Program-made: the position numbers and the translations under genes | Source of the DNA: Ensifer adhaerens | GTDB lineage: Bacteria; Pseudomonadota; Alphaproteobacteria; Rhizobiales; Rhizobiaceae | DNA: 64,000 nt | Reading direction: 5' to 3' | Assembly: GCF_002940685.1 (NCBI RefSeq) | Contig: NZ_PNFP01000008.1 | Coordinates: forward strand, 186,001 to 250,000 | The notes under the pieces: generated by a model | Database searches by the model: none | Told to the model about the DNA's origin: nothing | Seen by the model: the letters and a program-made list of their open reading frames with translations, nothing else | Part shown: positions 29,565 to 37,555 of the stretch, one piece after another | Layout of the letters: each line of letters begins with the position of its first letter | Position numbering within the stretch: position 1 is the stretch's first letter

Positions 29565-30971
29565 ATGGCTTATGATCTCATCGTTATCGGCAGCGGCCCC
29601 GGCGGCTACGTCTGCGCCATCAAGGCGGCTCAGCTCGGCCTGAAGGTGGCCGTCGTCGAGAAGCGCGCTACCTATGGCGGCACCTGCCTCAACATCGGCT
29701 GCATCCCGTCGAAGGCGCTGCTGCATGCCTCCGAGATGTTCCATCAGGTCGCCCACGGCGTCGACGCGCTCGGCGTCGAAGTCGCGGCACCGAAGCTGAA
29801 CCTCGAAAAGATGATGGCGCACAAGGACGCGACCGTTAAGGCCAACGTCGACGGCGTTTCGTTCCTGTTCAAGAAGAACAAGATCGACGGCATCCAGGGC
29901 ACCGGCAAGGTGCTCGGCCAGGGCAAGGTTTCCGTCACCAACGACAAGGGCGAGGAGCAGATCCTCGAAACCAAGAACATCGTGATCGCCACCGGCTCCG
30001 ACGTCGCCGGCATCCCGGGCGTAAAGGTCGATATCGACGAGAAGGTGATCATCTCGTCGACGGGCGGCATCGCGCTCGAAAAGGTCCCGGCCAACATGAT
30101 CGTCGTCGGCGGCGGCGTTATCGGCCTCGAGCTCGGCTCGGTCTGGGCCCGCCTCGGCGCCAAGGTCACGGTCGTCGAGTATCTCGACACGATCCTCGGC
30201 GGCATGGACGGCGAAGTCGCCAAGCAGTTCCAGCGGATGCTGGCCAAGCAGGGCATGGACTTCAAGCTCGGCGCCAAGGTGACGGGCGTCGTCAAGGACG
30301 GCAAGGGCGCCAAGGTGACCTTCGAGCCGGTCAAGGGCGGTGACGCCCAGACGCTCGATGCCGACGTGGTGCTGATCGCCACCGGCCGCAGGCCCTATAC
30401 CGACGGTCTCGGCCTCGACAAGGCCGGCGTCGTTATGGACCAGCGCGGCCGCGTCGAGATCGACCATCACTACCAGACGAGCGTTGCCGGCATCTACGCG
30501 ATCGGCGACGTCGTGCGCGGCCCGATGCTCGCCCACAAGGCGGAGGACGAAGGTGTCGCGGTTGCCGAGATCCTCGCCGGCCAGGCCGGTCACGTGAACT
30601 ACGACGTCATCCCGAGCGTGGTCTACACCCAGCCGGAAGTCGCCTCCGTCGGCAAGACCGAGGAAGAGCTGAAGGCTGCAGGCGTCGCCTACAAGGTCGG
30701 CAAGTTCCCGTTCACCGCCAACGGCCGTGCGCGCGCGATGCTCGCCACCGACGGCTTCGTGAAGATCCTGGCCGACAAGGAAACCGACAAGGTACTCGGC
30801 GGCCATATCGTCGGCTTCGGCGCCGGCGAGATGATCCACGAGATTGCCGTGCTGATGGAATTCGGCGGTTCGTCGGAAGACCTCGGCCGCACCTGCCACG
30901 CGCATCCGACCATGTCGGAAGCGGTCAAGGAAGCTGCACTTTCGACCTTCTTCAAGCCGATCCACATGTAA
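29565..30971 (+). CDS. lpdA: dihydrolipoamide dehydrogenase (E3)
   Basis: A 468-aa flavoprotein. FAD motif: IGSGPGGYVCAIKAAQLG. The redox-active disulfide is in GGTCLNIGCIPSKALL; the NAD domain has VVGGGVIGLELGSVWARLG; and HAHPTMSEAV near the C terminus contains the catalytic His-Glu pair. It reoxidises the lipoyl groups of E2. Proximity to sucAB marks it as the E3 of 2-oxoglutarate dehydrogenase (the copy called lpdA2 in S. meliloti), although five genes intervene. AAGGAAGGATAAGAAA precedes the ATG. A terminator hairpin follows at 30982-31009. Confidence 0.98.
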   Translation: MAYDLIVIGSGPGGYVCAIKAAQLGLKVAVVEKRATYGGTCLNIGCIPSKALLHASEMFHQVAHGVDALGVEVAAPKLNLEKMMAHKDATVKANVDGVSFLFKKNKIDGIQGTGKVLGQGKVSVTNDKGEEQILETKNIVIATGSDVAGIPGVKVDIDEKVIISSTGGIALEKVPANMIVVGGGVIGLELGSVWARLGAKVTVVEYLDTILGGMDGEVAKQFQRMLAKQGMDFKLGAKVTGVVKDGKGAKVTFEPVKGGDAQTLDADVVLIATGRRPYTDGLGLDKAGVVMDQRGRVEIDHHYQTSVAGIYAIGDVVRGPMLAHKAEDEGVAVAEILAGQAGHVNYDVIPSVVYTQPEVASVGKTEEELKAAGVAYKVGKFPFTANGRARAMLATDGFVKILADKETDKVLGGHIVGFGAGEMIHEIAVLMEFGGSSEDLGRTCHAHPTMSEAVKEAALSTFFKPIHM

Positions 30972-30981
30972 GGATCATGCG

Positions 30982-31009
30982 AGGGGGCTGCGGCAAGCGG
31001 CCCCCTGTT
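30982..31009 (+). terminator. terminator of lpdA
   Basis: AGGGGGC (30982-30988) pairs with GCCCCCT (31000-31006), followed by GTTT. It lies 10 bases after the lpdA stop. Confidence 0.65.
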
Positions 31010-31121
31010 TCCGGCCACGCTCCGGGCGTGCCGACTACCCGTTGTGGCCATCGCCACCTCGGCGGCGTCAGCGTCCGCTGACATTGCCGCCACCGGCTTT
31101 TCTGGTCGCCGAGCGACCGTA

Positions 31122-31622
31122 TCACTCTTCAATTGCAGATCTGGCGTCGTGGAAACGCTGCTCGAACTCGCGCCTCAGGCTGCGCCGTGCCTCGGCGGCG
31201 CGCTGCCGGCGCTTGCGGTCGGCCGTGTCGGTGACAAGGGTGGGAACCGGCGTCGGGCTGCCGTCCGCGTCGACGGCGACCATGGTGAAGTAACAGGAAT
31301 TGGTGTGCCGGCGCTCGCCGCTCCTGATGTTCTCGGCTTCGACGCGGATGCCGATTTCCATCGAGGTGCGGCCGGCGTGGTTGACGCAGGCGCGGAAGGT
31401 GACGAGTTCGCCGACCTGGATCGGTTGGCGGAAGATCACCTGGTCGACCGAGAGCGTCACCGCATATTGCTGCGAATAGCGCGAGGCGCAGGAGAAGGCC
31501 ACGCGGTCCAGCAGATTGAGCAGGGCGCCACCATGGACCTTGCCGCTGAAGTTCGCCATGTCGGGCGTCATCAGCACGACCATTTCGAGTTCGCGCGGGT
31601 CATGGCTGGTTTCCATCTTCAT
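31122..31622 (-). CDS. acyl-CoA thioesterase, hotdog fold (YciA/BACH-like)
   Basis: A 166-aa hotdog protein. MTPDMANFSGKVHGGALLNLLDRVAFSCASRY contains the conserved Asn, His-Gly-Gly and Asp of the YciA/BACH thioesterases, and DQVIFRQPIQVGELVTFRACVNHAGRTSMEIGIRVEAENI follows in family order. It hydrolyses acyl-CoA to free acid and CoA; chain-length preference cannot be read. The C terminus is Arg-rich. It is a single gene, convergent with lpdA and divergent from the DUF2867 gene. ATG at 31622; an AGATGAAGATGG start context means one ATG upstream choice is possible but the first was kept. Confidence 0.88.
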   Translation of the reverse strand: MKMETSHDPRELEMVVLMTPDMANFSGKVHGGALLNLLDRVAFSCASRYSQQYAVTLSVDQVIFRQPIQVGELVTFRACVNHAGRTSMEIGIRVEAENIRSGERRHTNSCYFTMVAVDADGSPTPVPTLVTDTADRKRRQRAAEARRSLRREFEQRFHDARSAIEE

Positions 31623-31831
31623 CTCCTCAATGGATGCGGTTGCGGCGTCTGATCCGAGTTATGCGGGCTTGCTTGCGCGAAGGGAAGGGTGGTCTTGCCG
31701 GCGGGAGGTGGCGAGGTGTGACGATTGGCCCGAGGGGCTGCGACAAGCGGCGGCCTGTGCAGCGGAGAAAAGGGGCGCGATCATGCTTCACGTCATGCAC
31801 GATCAGGGATGCCGATGTCTCAGGAGGAACC

Positions 31832-32311
31832 ATGAAACCGAGAGCCGTGGCCGCGCCATTGCCGAACCGGCATCTTCCACATGCCGACTGGGCGGATCGC
31901 TTCGAGCTGGCCCTGGATGGCAAGGGAATGACCGCCGCGCAAGCCGCAGAGCTGTCGCTCGGCCGTTCGCCCCGCTGGGTCCGCGATCTGCTGCGCCTGC
32001 GCAATCGTGTTGTCTCGCTCATCGGTCTGAAGTCCGCAGCGCCGAAGCCGGGACGTCTTGGGCTGGTGGGTGCGTTTCCCGTGCTGTCGAGGACCGACGA
32101 CGAGGTGGTGCTGGGGTTCGACGACAGGCATCTCGATTTTCGCATCGTCGTCGATGTCAGGGCGGGATCGGCGGTCAACCAGATCGTCGGTGTCACGACG
32201 CTGATCCGCCGCCACAACGCGCTCGGGCGCATCTACCTGGCGGCGGTGATGCCGTTTCACAAGATGATCGTGCCGACGCTTCTTGAAGGTGTCGGCCGGC
32301 CGGGTTTCTAA
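31832..32311 (+). CDS. DUF2867-like protein
   Basis: A 159-aa protein that matches the general pattern of DUF2867. An N-terminal LPHADWADRFELAL is followed by SPRWVRDLLRLRNRVVSLIGLK, GAFPVLSRTDDEVVLGFDDRHLDFRIVVDV and a C-terminal FHKMIVPTLL. No activity is known for this family; some members are fused to nucleotide-sugar epimerase-like domains. AGGAGGAACC lies just before the ATG at 31832, which decides the start against the longer upstream frame. It converges with the tetR gene and overlaps its end by 4 bases. Confidence 0.7.
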   Translation: MKPRAVAAPLPNRHLPHADWADRFELALDGKGMTAAQAAELSLGRSPRWVRDLLRLRNRVVSLIGLKSAAPKPGRLGLVGAFPVLSRTDDEVVLGFDDRHLDFRIVVDVRAGSAVNQIVGVTTLIRRHNALGRIYLAAVMPFHKMIVPTLLEGVGRPGF

Positions 32312-32916
32312 CGGCTCGTCGCCGTCCGCGCAGCGTTTTTCAGCCCTGAAAGCAGCAGGTCGAGATTGTCGATCGCATTGGCAAGGCGCGGCTGCGGATC
32401 GTCCGCCTCGGCAATCCAGAGCGCCGCATCGGCAAGCGCGCCATTGATCAGCCGCGCCAAGGTCTCGGCATCCCCCTGCCGCACGATGCCCGCGGCCATC
32501 ATCGCCGAGAGCCTGGCGGCAAGCGACGCGAGGCATTGGCGTCGGCTCGGCTCCAGCACGCTTGCCCCGAGAACGGCCGGCGCATCCTTCAACACGATCT
32601 GCCGGATCTCCGGTTCGAGCGCCATCTCCAGATAGAGCCTGCAGCGTCGCACGAAACCCTCCCAAGGGTCCGGTGCCTGCGAGGCCGCATCGAGCCGCGC
32701 ATCCATGTCGCCGTCCAGGGTCTCCACCACCGCTCGCAGCAGACCCTTCTTGTCGCCGAAATGATGGTAGAGCGCGCCGCGCGTGAGGCCGGCCGACGCG
32801 GTGAAGTCGTCCATGGAGGTCTCGGCGTAGCCGTTCCGGCTGAAGGCATCCCGGGCGGCGGCAATCAGCTTTCCTCTCGTTTCCGCGATCATGTCGCTGC
32901 GTGCACGCCTCGTCAT
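32308..32916 (-). CDS. TetR family transcriptional regulator
   Basis: A 202-aa TetR-type repressor. The N-terminal helix-turn-helix is AARDAFSRNGYAETSMDDFTASAGLTRGALYHHFGDKKGLLRAVV (about 16-60), followed by an all-helical ligand-binding domain. It is divergent from an MFS transporter. The 122-base gap between them carries three copies of CATACG-N3-CGTATG, which are very probably its binding sites, so it is expected to repress both itself and the transporter until an effector binds. The AGGAGCTGC motif lies upstream of the ATG. Confidence 0.92.
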   Translation of the reverse strand: MTRRARSDMIAETRGKLIAAARDAFSRNGYAETSMDDFTASAGLTRGALYHHFGDKKGLLRAVVETLDGDMDARLDAASQAPDPWEGFVRRCRLYLEMALEPEIRQIVLKDAPAVLGASVLEPSRRQCLASLAARLSAMMAAGIVRQGDAETLARLINGALADAALWIAEADDPQPRLANAIDNLDLLLSGLKNAARTATSR

Positions 32917-32932
32917 TTGCAGCTCCTTTTCT

Positions 32933-32998
32933 CATACGGTGCGTATGTTAATTGACATGCGAGGCGTATGTCAATATCACTCCCATACGCGACGTATG
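32933..32998. promoter_or_regulatory. triple TetR operator with overlapping divergent promoters
   Basis: CATACG-N3-CGTATG is present exactly at 32933-32947 and 32984-32998, and with one change (CATGCG) at 32956-32970. The central site lies inside a longer palindrome, 32952-32974, whose ends are both TTGACA. Read rightwards TTGACA (32952-32957) pairs with TATCAC (32975-32980), spacer 17, toward the MFS gene. Read leftwards TTGACA (32974-32969) faces a TAACAT-like -10 (32950-32945) toward tetR. The outer operators fall at the two predicted transcription starts. Confidence 0.75.
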
Positions 32999-33038
32999 CC
33001 AATGGCGCGACGCTCAGACAAGTATCGCAGGAGGTTTC

Positions 33039-34277
33039 ATGGCCAATCCCTACTCACAGATCTTCGCCGCCAAAGGCACGGTGGGCTTCACCCTGGCGGG
33101 ATTGGTGTCGCGCCTGCCGCTGTCGATGATGGGCATCGGCATCATCACCATGCTGGCCCAGTCGCGCGGCAGTTACGGACTTGCCGGCGGCGTTGCTGCC
33201 GCCTTTACGCTCGCCTCTGCACTCCTGGCGCCACAGGTATCCCGGTTCGTCGACCGGTTCGGCCAAAGCCGCGTCCTGCCGGCTGCCGCCACGCTCAGCC
33301 TTCTCGGCACGTCGGCGCTGCTCATCTCGACCCATTGGCAGGCGCCGGACTGGACGCTCTTCGCCTTTGCAATCCTTGCCGGGTGCACGCCGAGCATGTC
33401 GGCGATGACCCGGGCGCGATGGACGGAGCTCTATCGGGGCCGTCCCGAACTCAAGACCGCCTTCTCGCTCGAATCCGTCTTCGACGAGATCTGCTTCATC
33501 ATCGGACCGCCGATCGCCGTCGGCCTGAGCGTCGGCTTGTTTCCCGAGGCCGGACCGCTGGCAGCGGCCATCTGCCTTGCCGTCGGCGTTACCGCCTTCG
33601 TGCTGCAGACGCGGACCGAGCCACCGGTCAAACCGGCAGAGACGATCGCGCCGGGTTCGGTTCTTCGTTACCCCGCCTTGCGCGTGCTGATCGTCGCGCT
33701 CGCCGGCATGGGCGTCATCGTCGGCACGATCGACGTGGTCAGCGTCGCCTTTGCCGAGGCCGAGGGGCGACCGGCGGCCGCAAGCCTGGTGCTTTCGCTT
33801 TATGCGCTCGGTTCCTGCATCGCCGGCCTGGCGTTCGGCGCGGTCAGGATCGGCCTGCCGCTGCCGAAGCTGTTCCTGATCGGCGCGGGCATGACGGCTG
33901 CCAGCACATTGCCGCTGCTGTTTGCGGGCGGCATCAGCAGCCTTGCGGTCATGATGTTCGTATCGGGCGTGTTCTTCGCGCCGACGATGATCGTTGCCTT
34001 GAGCATCGGCGAAGTCGCGGTGCCGCCGTCGAAACTCACGGAAGGACTGACCTGGCTGACGACTGGCCTCGGGATAGGGGTTGCTGCGGGTGCCGCGGTG
34101 TCGGGAGGCGTGGTCGCCCGCTTCGGCGTGCCTGCCGGCTTCACCATTGCGCTCGCCGCCGGCGCCTTGATCGTCGGCGCCGCGGTCTGGGGCTATCGCG
34201 GCCTATCGAGGGGCGAGCCCGATGTCGCTGCTGCGCCTCGGGCCGAAGATGCTTCGGCTGTGACCGTGCAGAACTGA
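33039..34277 (+). CDS. MFS transporter, TetR-linked
   Basis: A 412-aa, 12-segment membrane protein of the major facilitator superfamily. SRFVDRFGQSRVLPAAATL is a motif-A-like loop between TM2 and TM3. It probably exports a toxic or signalling compound sensed by the adjacent TetR protein; the substrate is unknown. GCAGGAGGTTTC directly precedes the ATG at 33039, which rules out the longer upstream frame through the operator region. The C-terminal tail after the last helix is hydrophilic (RGEPDVAAAPRAEDAS). Transcription should start near 32987. Confidence 0.88.
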   Translation: MANPYSQIFAAKGTVGFTLAGLVSRLPLSMMGIGIITMLAQSRGSYGLAGGVAAAFTLASALLAPQVSRFVDRFGQSRVLPAAATLSLLGTSALLISTHWQAPDWTLFAFAILAGCTPSMSAMTRARWTELYRGRPELKTAFSLESVFDEICFIIGPPIAVGLSVGLFPEAGPLAAAICLAVGVTAFVLQTRTEPPVKPAETIAPGSVLRYPALRVLIVALAGMGVIVGTIDVVSVAFAEAEGRPAAASLVLSLYALGSCIAGLAFGAVRIGLPLPKLFLIGAGMTAASTLPLLFAGGISSLAVMMFVSGVFFAPTMIVALSIGEVAVPPSKLTEGLTWLTTGLGIGVAAGAAVSGGVVARFGVPAGFTIALAAGALIVGAAVWGYRGLSRGEPDVAAAPRAEDASAVTVQN

Positions 34278-34311
34278 AGGTGCCGAACCCCGCACCTTCC
34301 GACCAGCGCCA

Positions 34312-35397
34312 TCAGTTGGCGCGCGTGACCGTGAAGCCTTGGTCGCGCAGCAGCTCGACCAGGCCTTCCTTGCCCGGCAGGTGCAGCGCGCCGACGGCCA
34401 TGAAGGCGCCGCCGTCCTTGAGGATCGGTTCGGCGCGCGTCGCCATCGTCTTGTTGCGGTCGACGATGATGCGCTGCTCGAAGTCGGCATAGCCGAAATC
34501 CTCGGTACTCTTGTCCGACACGGCCTTCATCATCGGCATGATCATGCCGGTGTCGCCTGCAAGGTAGAGATCGGTCATCGTCGCGAAGACGTCGTCGATC
34601 GTCTTGCCGAGCGCCAGCGTCTCGATGAGCGCGCGCAGATGCAGCTCGGTCGGCAGCGAGTCCATGGCGGCGAGTTGTTCGACCAGCGTCTCCAGGCCCT
34701 TCAGCGTCTTGCCCTGACTGACGGCATCCTCGGCGATCTTCTTGTCGAGGAAGGAGGCGCCCGCCGCCTTGCGGCTCATTTCGCAGGCAGGCAGCGCGAC
34801 GAAGCTCGCGATCATCCAGGGTTTCATGCGGGAAACGAGTGTGAGCGGAATGCCGCGTGCCTTGAGGCCTGTTTCGAGCTGTTCGCGGTCTTCAGGCTTC
34901 AGGAAGTCGGCGATCGTCTTGTTGTCCGGAAGCATGGTGAGATCGGGCCGCATCAGGATCGCGGCGGCCGACTTCTTCTCGTCGATGATCTCGTCCGATT
35001 CGACGATGACCGTGGAGGCGGCCTCGAAGGCGGCGGGCGCCGCGGCCGGCAGGGCCAGAACGCGCGGGTCGGTGACATGCATCGTGCCGAGCAGCCAGGA
35101 CGGCGCGACACCGTCCTTCTCGATCTTCCAGAAGATGCCCTTGCTGTTCGGGATGGCGGCGGCTTCCGCTTCGAGCGCGGCCAGTTTCGCCGGGTCGGTT
35201 TTTGCAAGCGCGGTCAGAACATTGGCGCCGCCACATTCGATTTCCGTGGCGTCGGCGTCAGCGACGAAGACGAGAGCGACGACGAGGCAGGCGGCGAGCA
35301 GGACATGCAGCAGGGCGACCAGCCAGAGCGCGCCGTCGGCGAGCCGCGCAAAAAGGTGACGCGGCAGGTTTCGCTGAGGTCTCGCAAAGGCGGTCAT
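34312..35397 (-). CDS. TraB/GumN family protein
   Basis: A 361-aa protein with an N-terminal membrane segment (about residues 24-47), then the TraB/GumN (Tiki-like) domain. The paired motifs are SWLLGTMHVTDPRVL (GTMH) near residue 101 and FMAVGALHLPGKEGLVELLRDQGF at the C terminus, with E-rich segments between. Tiki relatives are metalloproteases, but bacterial activity is unproven. It is probably anchored in the inner membrane with the domain outside. It has its own start with CAGGGAAA upstream and is not obviously co-transcribed with xerC, about 100 bases away. Confidence 0.85.
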   Translation of the reverse strand: MTAFARPQRNLPRHLFARLADGALWLVALLHVLLAACLVVALVFVADADATEIECGGANVLTALAKTDPAKLAALEAEAAAIPNSKGIFWKIEKDGVAPSWLLGTMHVTDPRVLALPAAAPAAFEAASTVIVESDEIIDEKKSAAAILMRPDLTMLPDNKTIADFLKPEDREQLETGLKARGIPLTLVSRMKPWMIASFVALPACEMSRKAAGASFLDKKIAEDAVSQGKTLKGLETLVEQLAAMDSLPTELHLRALIETLALGKTIDDVFATMTDLYLAGDTGMIMPMMKAVSDKSTEDFGYADFEQRIIVDRNKTMATRAEPILKDGGAFMAVGALHLPGKEGLVELLRDQGFTVTRAN

Positions 35398-35496
35398 CGT
35401 TTTTCCCTGACAGTCGCATGGTCGATGGTCGACCCTAGGCCCGGGCCGGTCACGGCTTCCTTAACGGGCATGGTTAATCCGCCTCTCCGCCGAAAA

Positions 35497-36432
35497 TCAG
35501 GCACGCGGATGGGCGCGGTCGTAGATCTCCAGCAGCCGGGCGGAATCGACGCCGGTATAGACCTGGGTGGTCGACAGGCTGGCATGGCCGAGCAGTTCCT
35601 GGATGGTCCTGAGATCGCCGCCGCCGGCAAGCAGATGGGTGGCGAAGGAATGGCGCAAAGCGTGCGGCGTCGCGGTCTCTGGCAGGCCGAGCGCACCGCG
35701 CAGCTTTTGCATTTCGCGCTGGATGATCGCCGGCTGCAGCTTGGCGCCGCGCGCGCCGCGAAACAGCGGTTCGTCCGCGGCGATCGGGTAGGGGCAGAGC
35801 TTGAGATAGGTGGCGACGGCCTCGCGTGCGGCGTCGATCAGCGGCACGATACGGGTCTTGTCGCCCTTGCCGAGAATGCGTAGCGACGAGGGCGCGCCGG
35901 CAAACTCCGACGGCGTGAGGCCGAGCGCTTCGGAAATGCGAAGGCCGCAGCCGTAAAGCAGGGTCAGCACGGCGGCATTGCGGGCGGCGATCCAGGGTTC
36001 CTCGGCAAGCTGCGCCTGCGAGGTCACCACATTCAGCGCTTCGCGGTCGGTCAACGGCTTCGGTAGCGATTTCGGCTGCTTGGGCGAACGCACCGCAGCC
36101 GCACCGGCCGCATTGGCAAGGCCGTTGCGTTCGAGGTAGCGCAGGAAGGAGCGAAGGCCGGCAAGCCCGCGGCCAAGCGTGCGTGCGCCAGCACCCCCCT
36201 TGCGGCGCTGGGCGAGAAAGCCACGCAGATCCGCGGGGCGCAGCGTGCGGATGTCGGAAAGCCTTGGCGGTCCGGCGAGATGGCCGGTGAGAAACGTCAG
36301 AAACTGCCGCGTGTCGCGCTCATAGGCCTCGACGGTGTTGTCGGAGAGGCGGCGCTCGCGCATGAGGCCGTCGAGCCAGCGCTGGCGCTCGGCGAGGAGC
36401 TCCGGATGGCCGATGACGAGAAGCTCGTTCAT
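35497..36432 (-). CDS. xerC: tyrosine recombinase XerC
   Basis: A 311-aa tyrosine recombinase with a SAM-like N-terminal domain (about 15-105) and a catalytic domain holding all active residues: R165 in CGLRISEAL, the beta-hairpin Lys in GKGDKTRI, H257 and R260 in HALRHSFATH, H283 in GHASLSTTQ and nucleophile Y292 in VYTG. With XerD it resolves chromosome dimers at dif during division. The proline-rich insertion PLIDAAREAV and length are normal for rhizobial XerC. It is a single gene next to, and divergent from, the acyltransferase; there is no sign of an integron or element. Confidence 0.92.
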   Translation of the reverse strand: MNELLVIGHPELLAERQRWLDGLMRERRLSDNTVEAYERDTRQFLTFLTGHLAGPPRLSDIRTLRPADLRGFLAQRRKGGAGARTLGRGLAGLRSFLRYLERNGLANAAGAAAVRSPKQPKSLPKPLTDREALNVVTSQAQLAEEPWIAARNAAVLTLLYGCGLRISEALGLTPSEFAGAPSSLRILGKGDKTRIVPLIDAAREAVATYLKLCPYPIAADEPLFRGARGAKLQPAIIQREMQKLRGALGLPETATPHALRHSFATHLLAGGGDLRTIQELLGHASLSTTQVYTGVDSARLLEIYDRAHPRA

Positions 36433-36500
36433 TGTCGCTTTCCATTGATGTCCGCCCGCGACAATGCCCTGACGCGTCTTATGTTTTTGCTAATGCACCC

Positions 36501-36530
36501 TTGGAATTTGTCATCCTTCGATCATATAGA
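36501..36530 (+). promoter_or_regulatory. possible promoter of the acyltransferase gene
   Basis: TTGGAA (36501-36506) and TATAGA (36525-36530) are separated by 18 bases in an AT-rich stretch between the divergent xerC and acyltransferase genes. The predicted start is near 36537, at or beyond the first in-frame ATG, which favours the next ATG at 36567 as the translation start. Confidence 0.4.
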
Positions 36531-36566
36531 ATTGCGATGGTCAGCCGCAAACTAACGGATCGGACT

Positions 36567-37490
36567 ATGGCGGGACGGGATTCGGTGAACGGATTCGCGC
36601 ATTTTGCTGAAGTAATCGCCCTGGTCTCCCAGGGGCAGCCTGGCCACATCGTCGACACCCTGATCGCGGAGCGTGGCCAGCGCATCGTCAAGAGCCCGTT
36701 CTGGCCGCTGATGCGGCCTTTCCTCTACACGTTGCTGAACTATCGCAAGGCGCACGAGTTCGCCGATGCTGTCGCCAACATGCCGGGTTTCCAGGCCTTC
36801 GAGCATCTGAGTTCGCTGCTCTCGCTGGAAGTGCGCGTCGACCGGCCGGAGCGCATACCTGGCAAGGGCGGCTTCCTGCTCGTCAGCAACCATCCGACCG
36901 GCATTGCCGACGGGATCGCCGTCTTCGACCTCTTGAAGAGCCGGCGACCGGACATGATGTTCTTCGCCAATCGCGATGCGGTCCGCGTCAACCCGCGCTT
37001 CGTCGAAATGGTCATCCCGGTCGAATGGCGCGAGGAACACAAGAGCAAGCTGAAGGCGCGCGAGACGCTGCAGGTGACCAACCGGGCGATCGGCGAGGGC
37101 AAGGCGACGGTGCTCTTTCCCTCCGGCCGCATCGCCTATTGGGCCGACGGCTGCCTCAACGAGCGGCCATGGAAGACCTCGGCCGTGGGTTTTGCGCGCA
37201 AGTACGGCCTGCCGATCCTGCCGGTGCATATGAGCGCCCGCAATTCCGGCCTGTTCTACTGGTTCGCCAAGTGGTCGACCGAGCTGCGCGACATGACCGT
37301 CTTCCACGAATTGCTGAACAAGAAGGGCGATCTCTTCGACTTCCGCATCGGCAACCTCATTCCGCCCGAGGCGCTCGACGGCGAGGCCGGCGAGGTGACG
37401 AAGGCGCTGGAAAGGCACACGGTCTTCGATCTGGCGATCGATGCCGACGCTGAATTCCGGCCGAGGCTGCAATTGGCGGCCGCGCTCTAG
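36567..37490 (+). CDS. lysophospholipid acyltransferase-like protein
   Basis: A 307-aa protein of the PlsC/LPLAT superfamily. The acyl-acceptor block reads LVSNHPTGIADGIA, in which His and Asp are separated by five residues (H-x5-D) instead of the usual H-x4-D; FPSGRIAYWADG is the equivalent of the FPEG block. The family transfers acyl groups to glycerol phosphates or to ornithine-type lipids; the acceptor here is unknown. Starts are uncertain: ATG at 36567 was chosen because the predicted promoter starts at about 36537, but ATG 36537 and the frame to 36432 are open. The C-terminal AL-rich end is not conserved. Confidence 0.78.
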   Translation: MAGRDSVNGFAHFAEVIALVSQGQPGHIVDTLIAERGQRIVKSPFWPLMRPFLYTLLNYRKAHEFADAVANMPGFQAFEHLSSLLSLEVRVDRPERIPGKGGFLLVSNHPTGIADGIAVFDLLKSRRPDMMFFANRDAVRVNPRFVEMVIPVEWREEHKSKLKARETLQVTNRAIGEGKATVLFPSGRIAYWADGCLNERPWKTSAVGFARKYGLPILPVHMSARNSGLFYWFAKWSTELRDMTVFHELLNKKGDLFDFRIGNLIPPEALDGEAGEVTKALERHTVFDLAIDADAEFRPRLQLAAAL

Positions 37491-37555
37491 CGACAGTCGA
37501 CGCCGGTGCGAACGCGGGCTTCACGGCGGTGGGCGGATCGGCTAGGTCTTGCACC

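Noticed and set aside
35497-36432. XerC as an integrase of a mobile element
   Set aside because: It has the size and housekeeping features of XerC, with no attachment sites, tRNA or cargo genes nearby.
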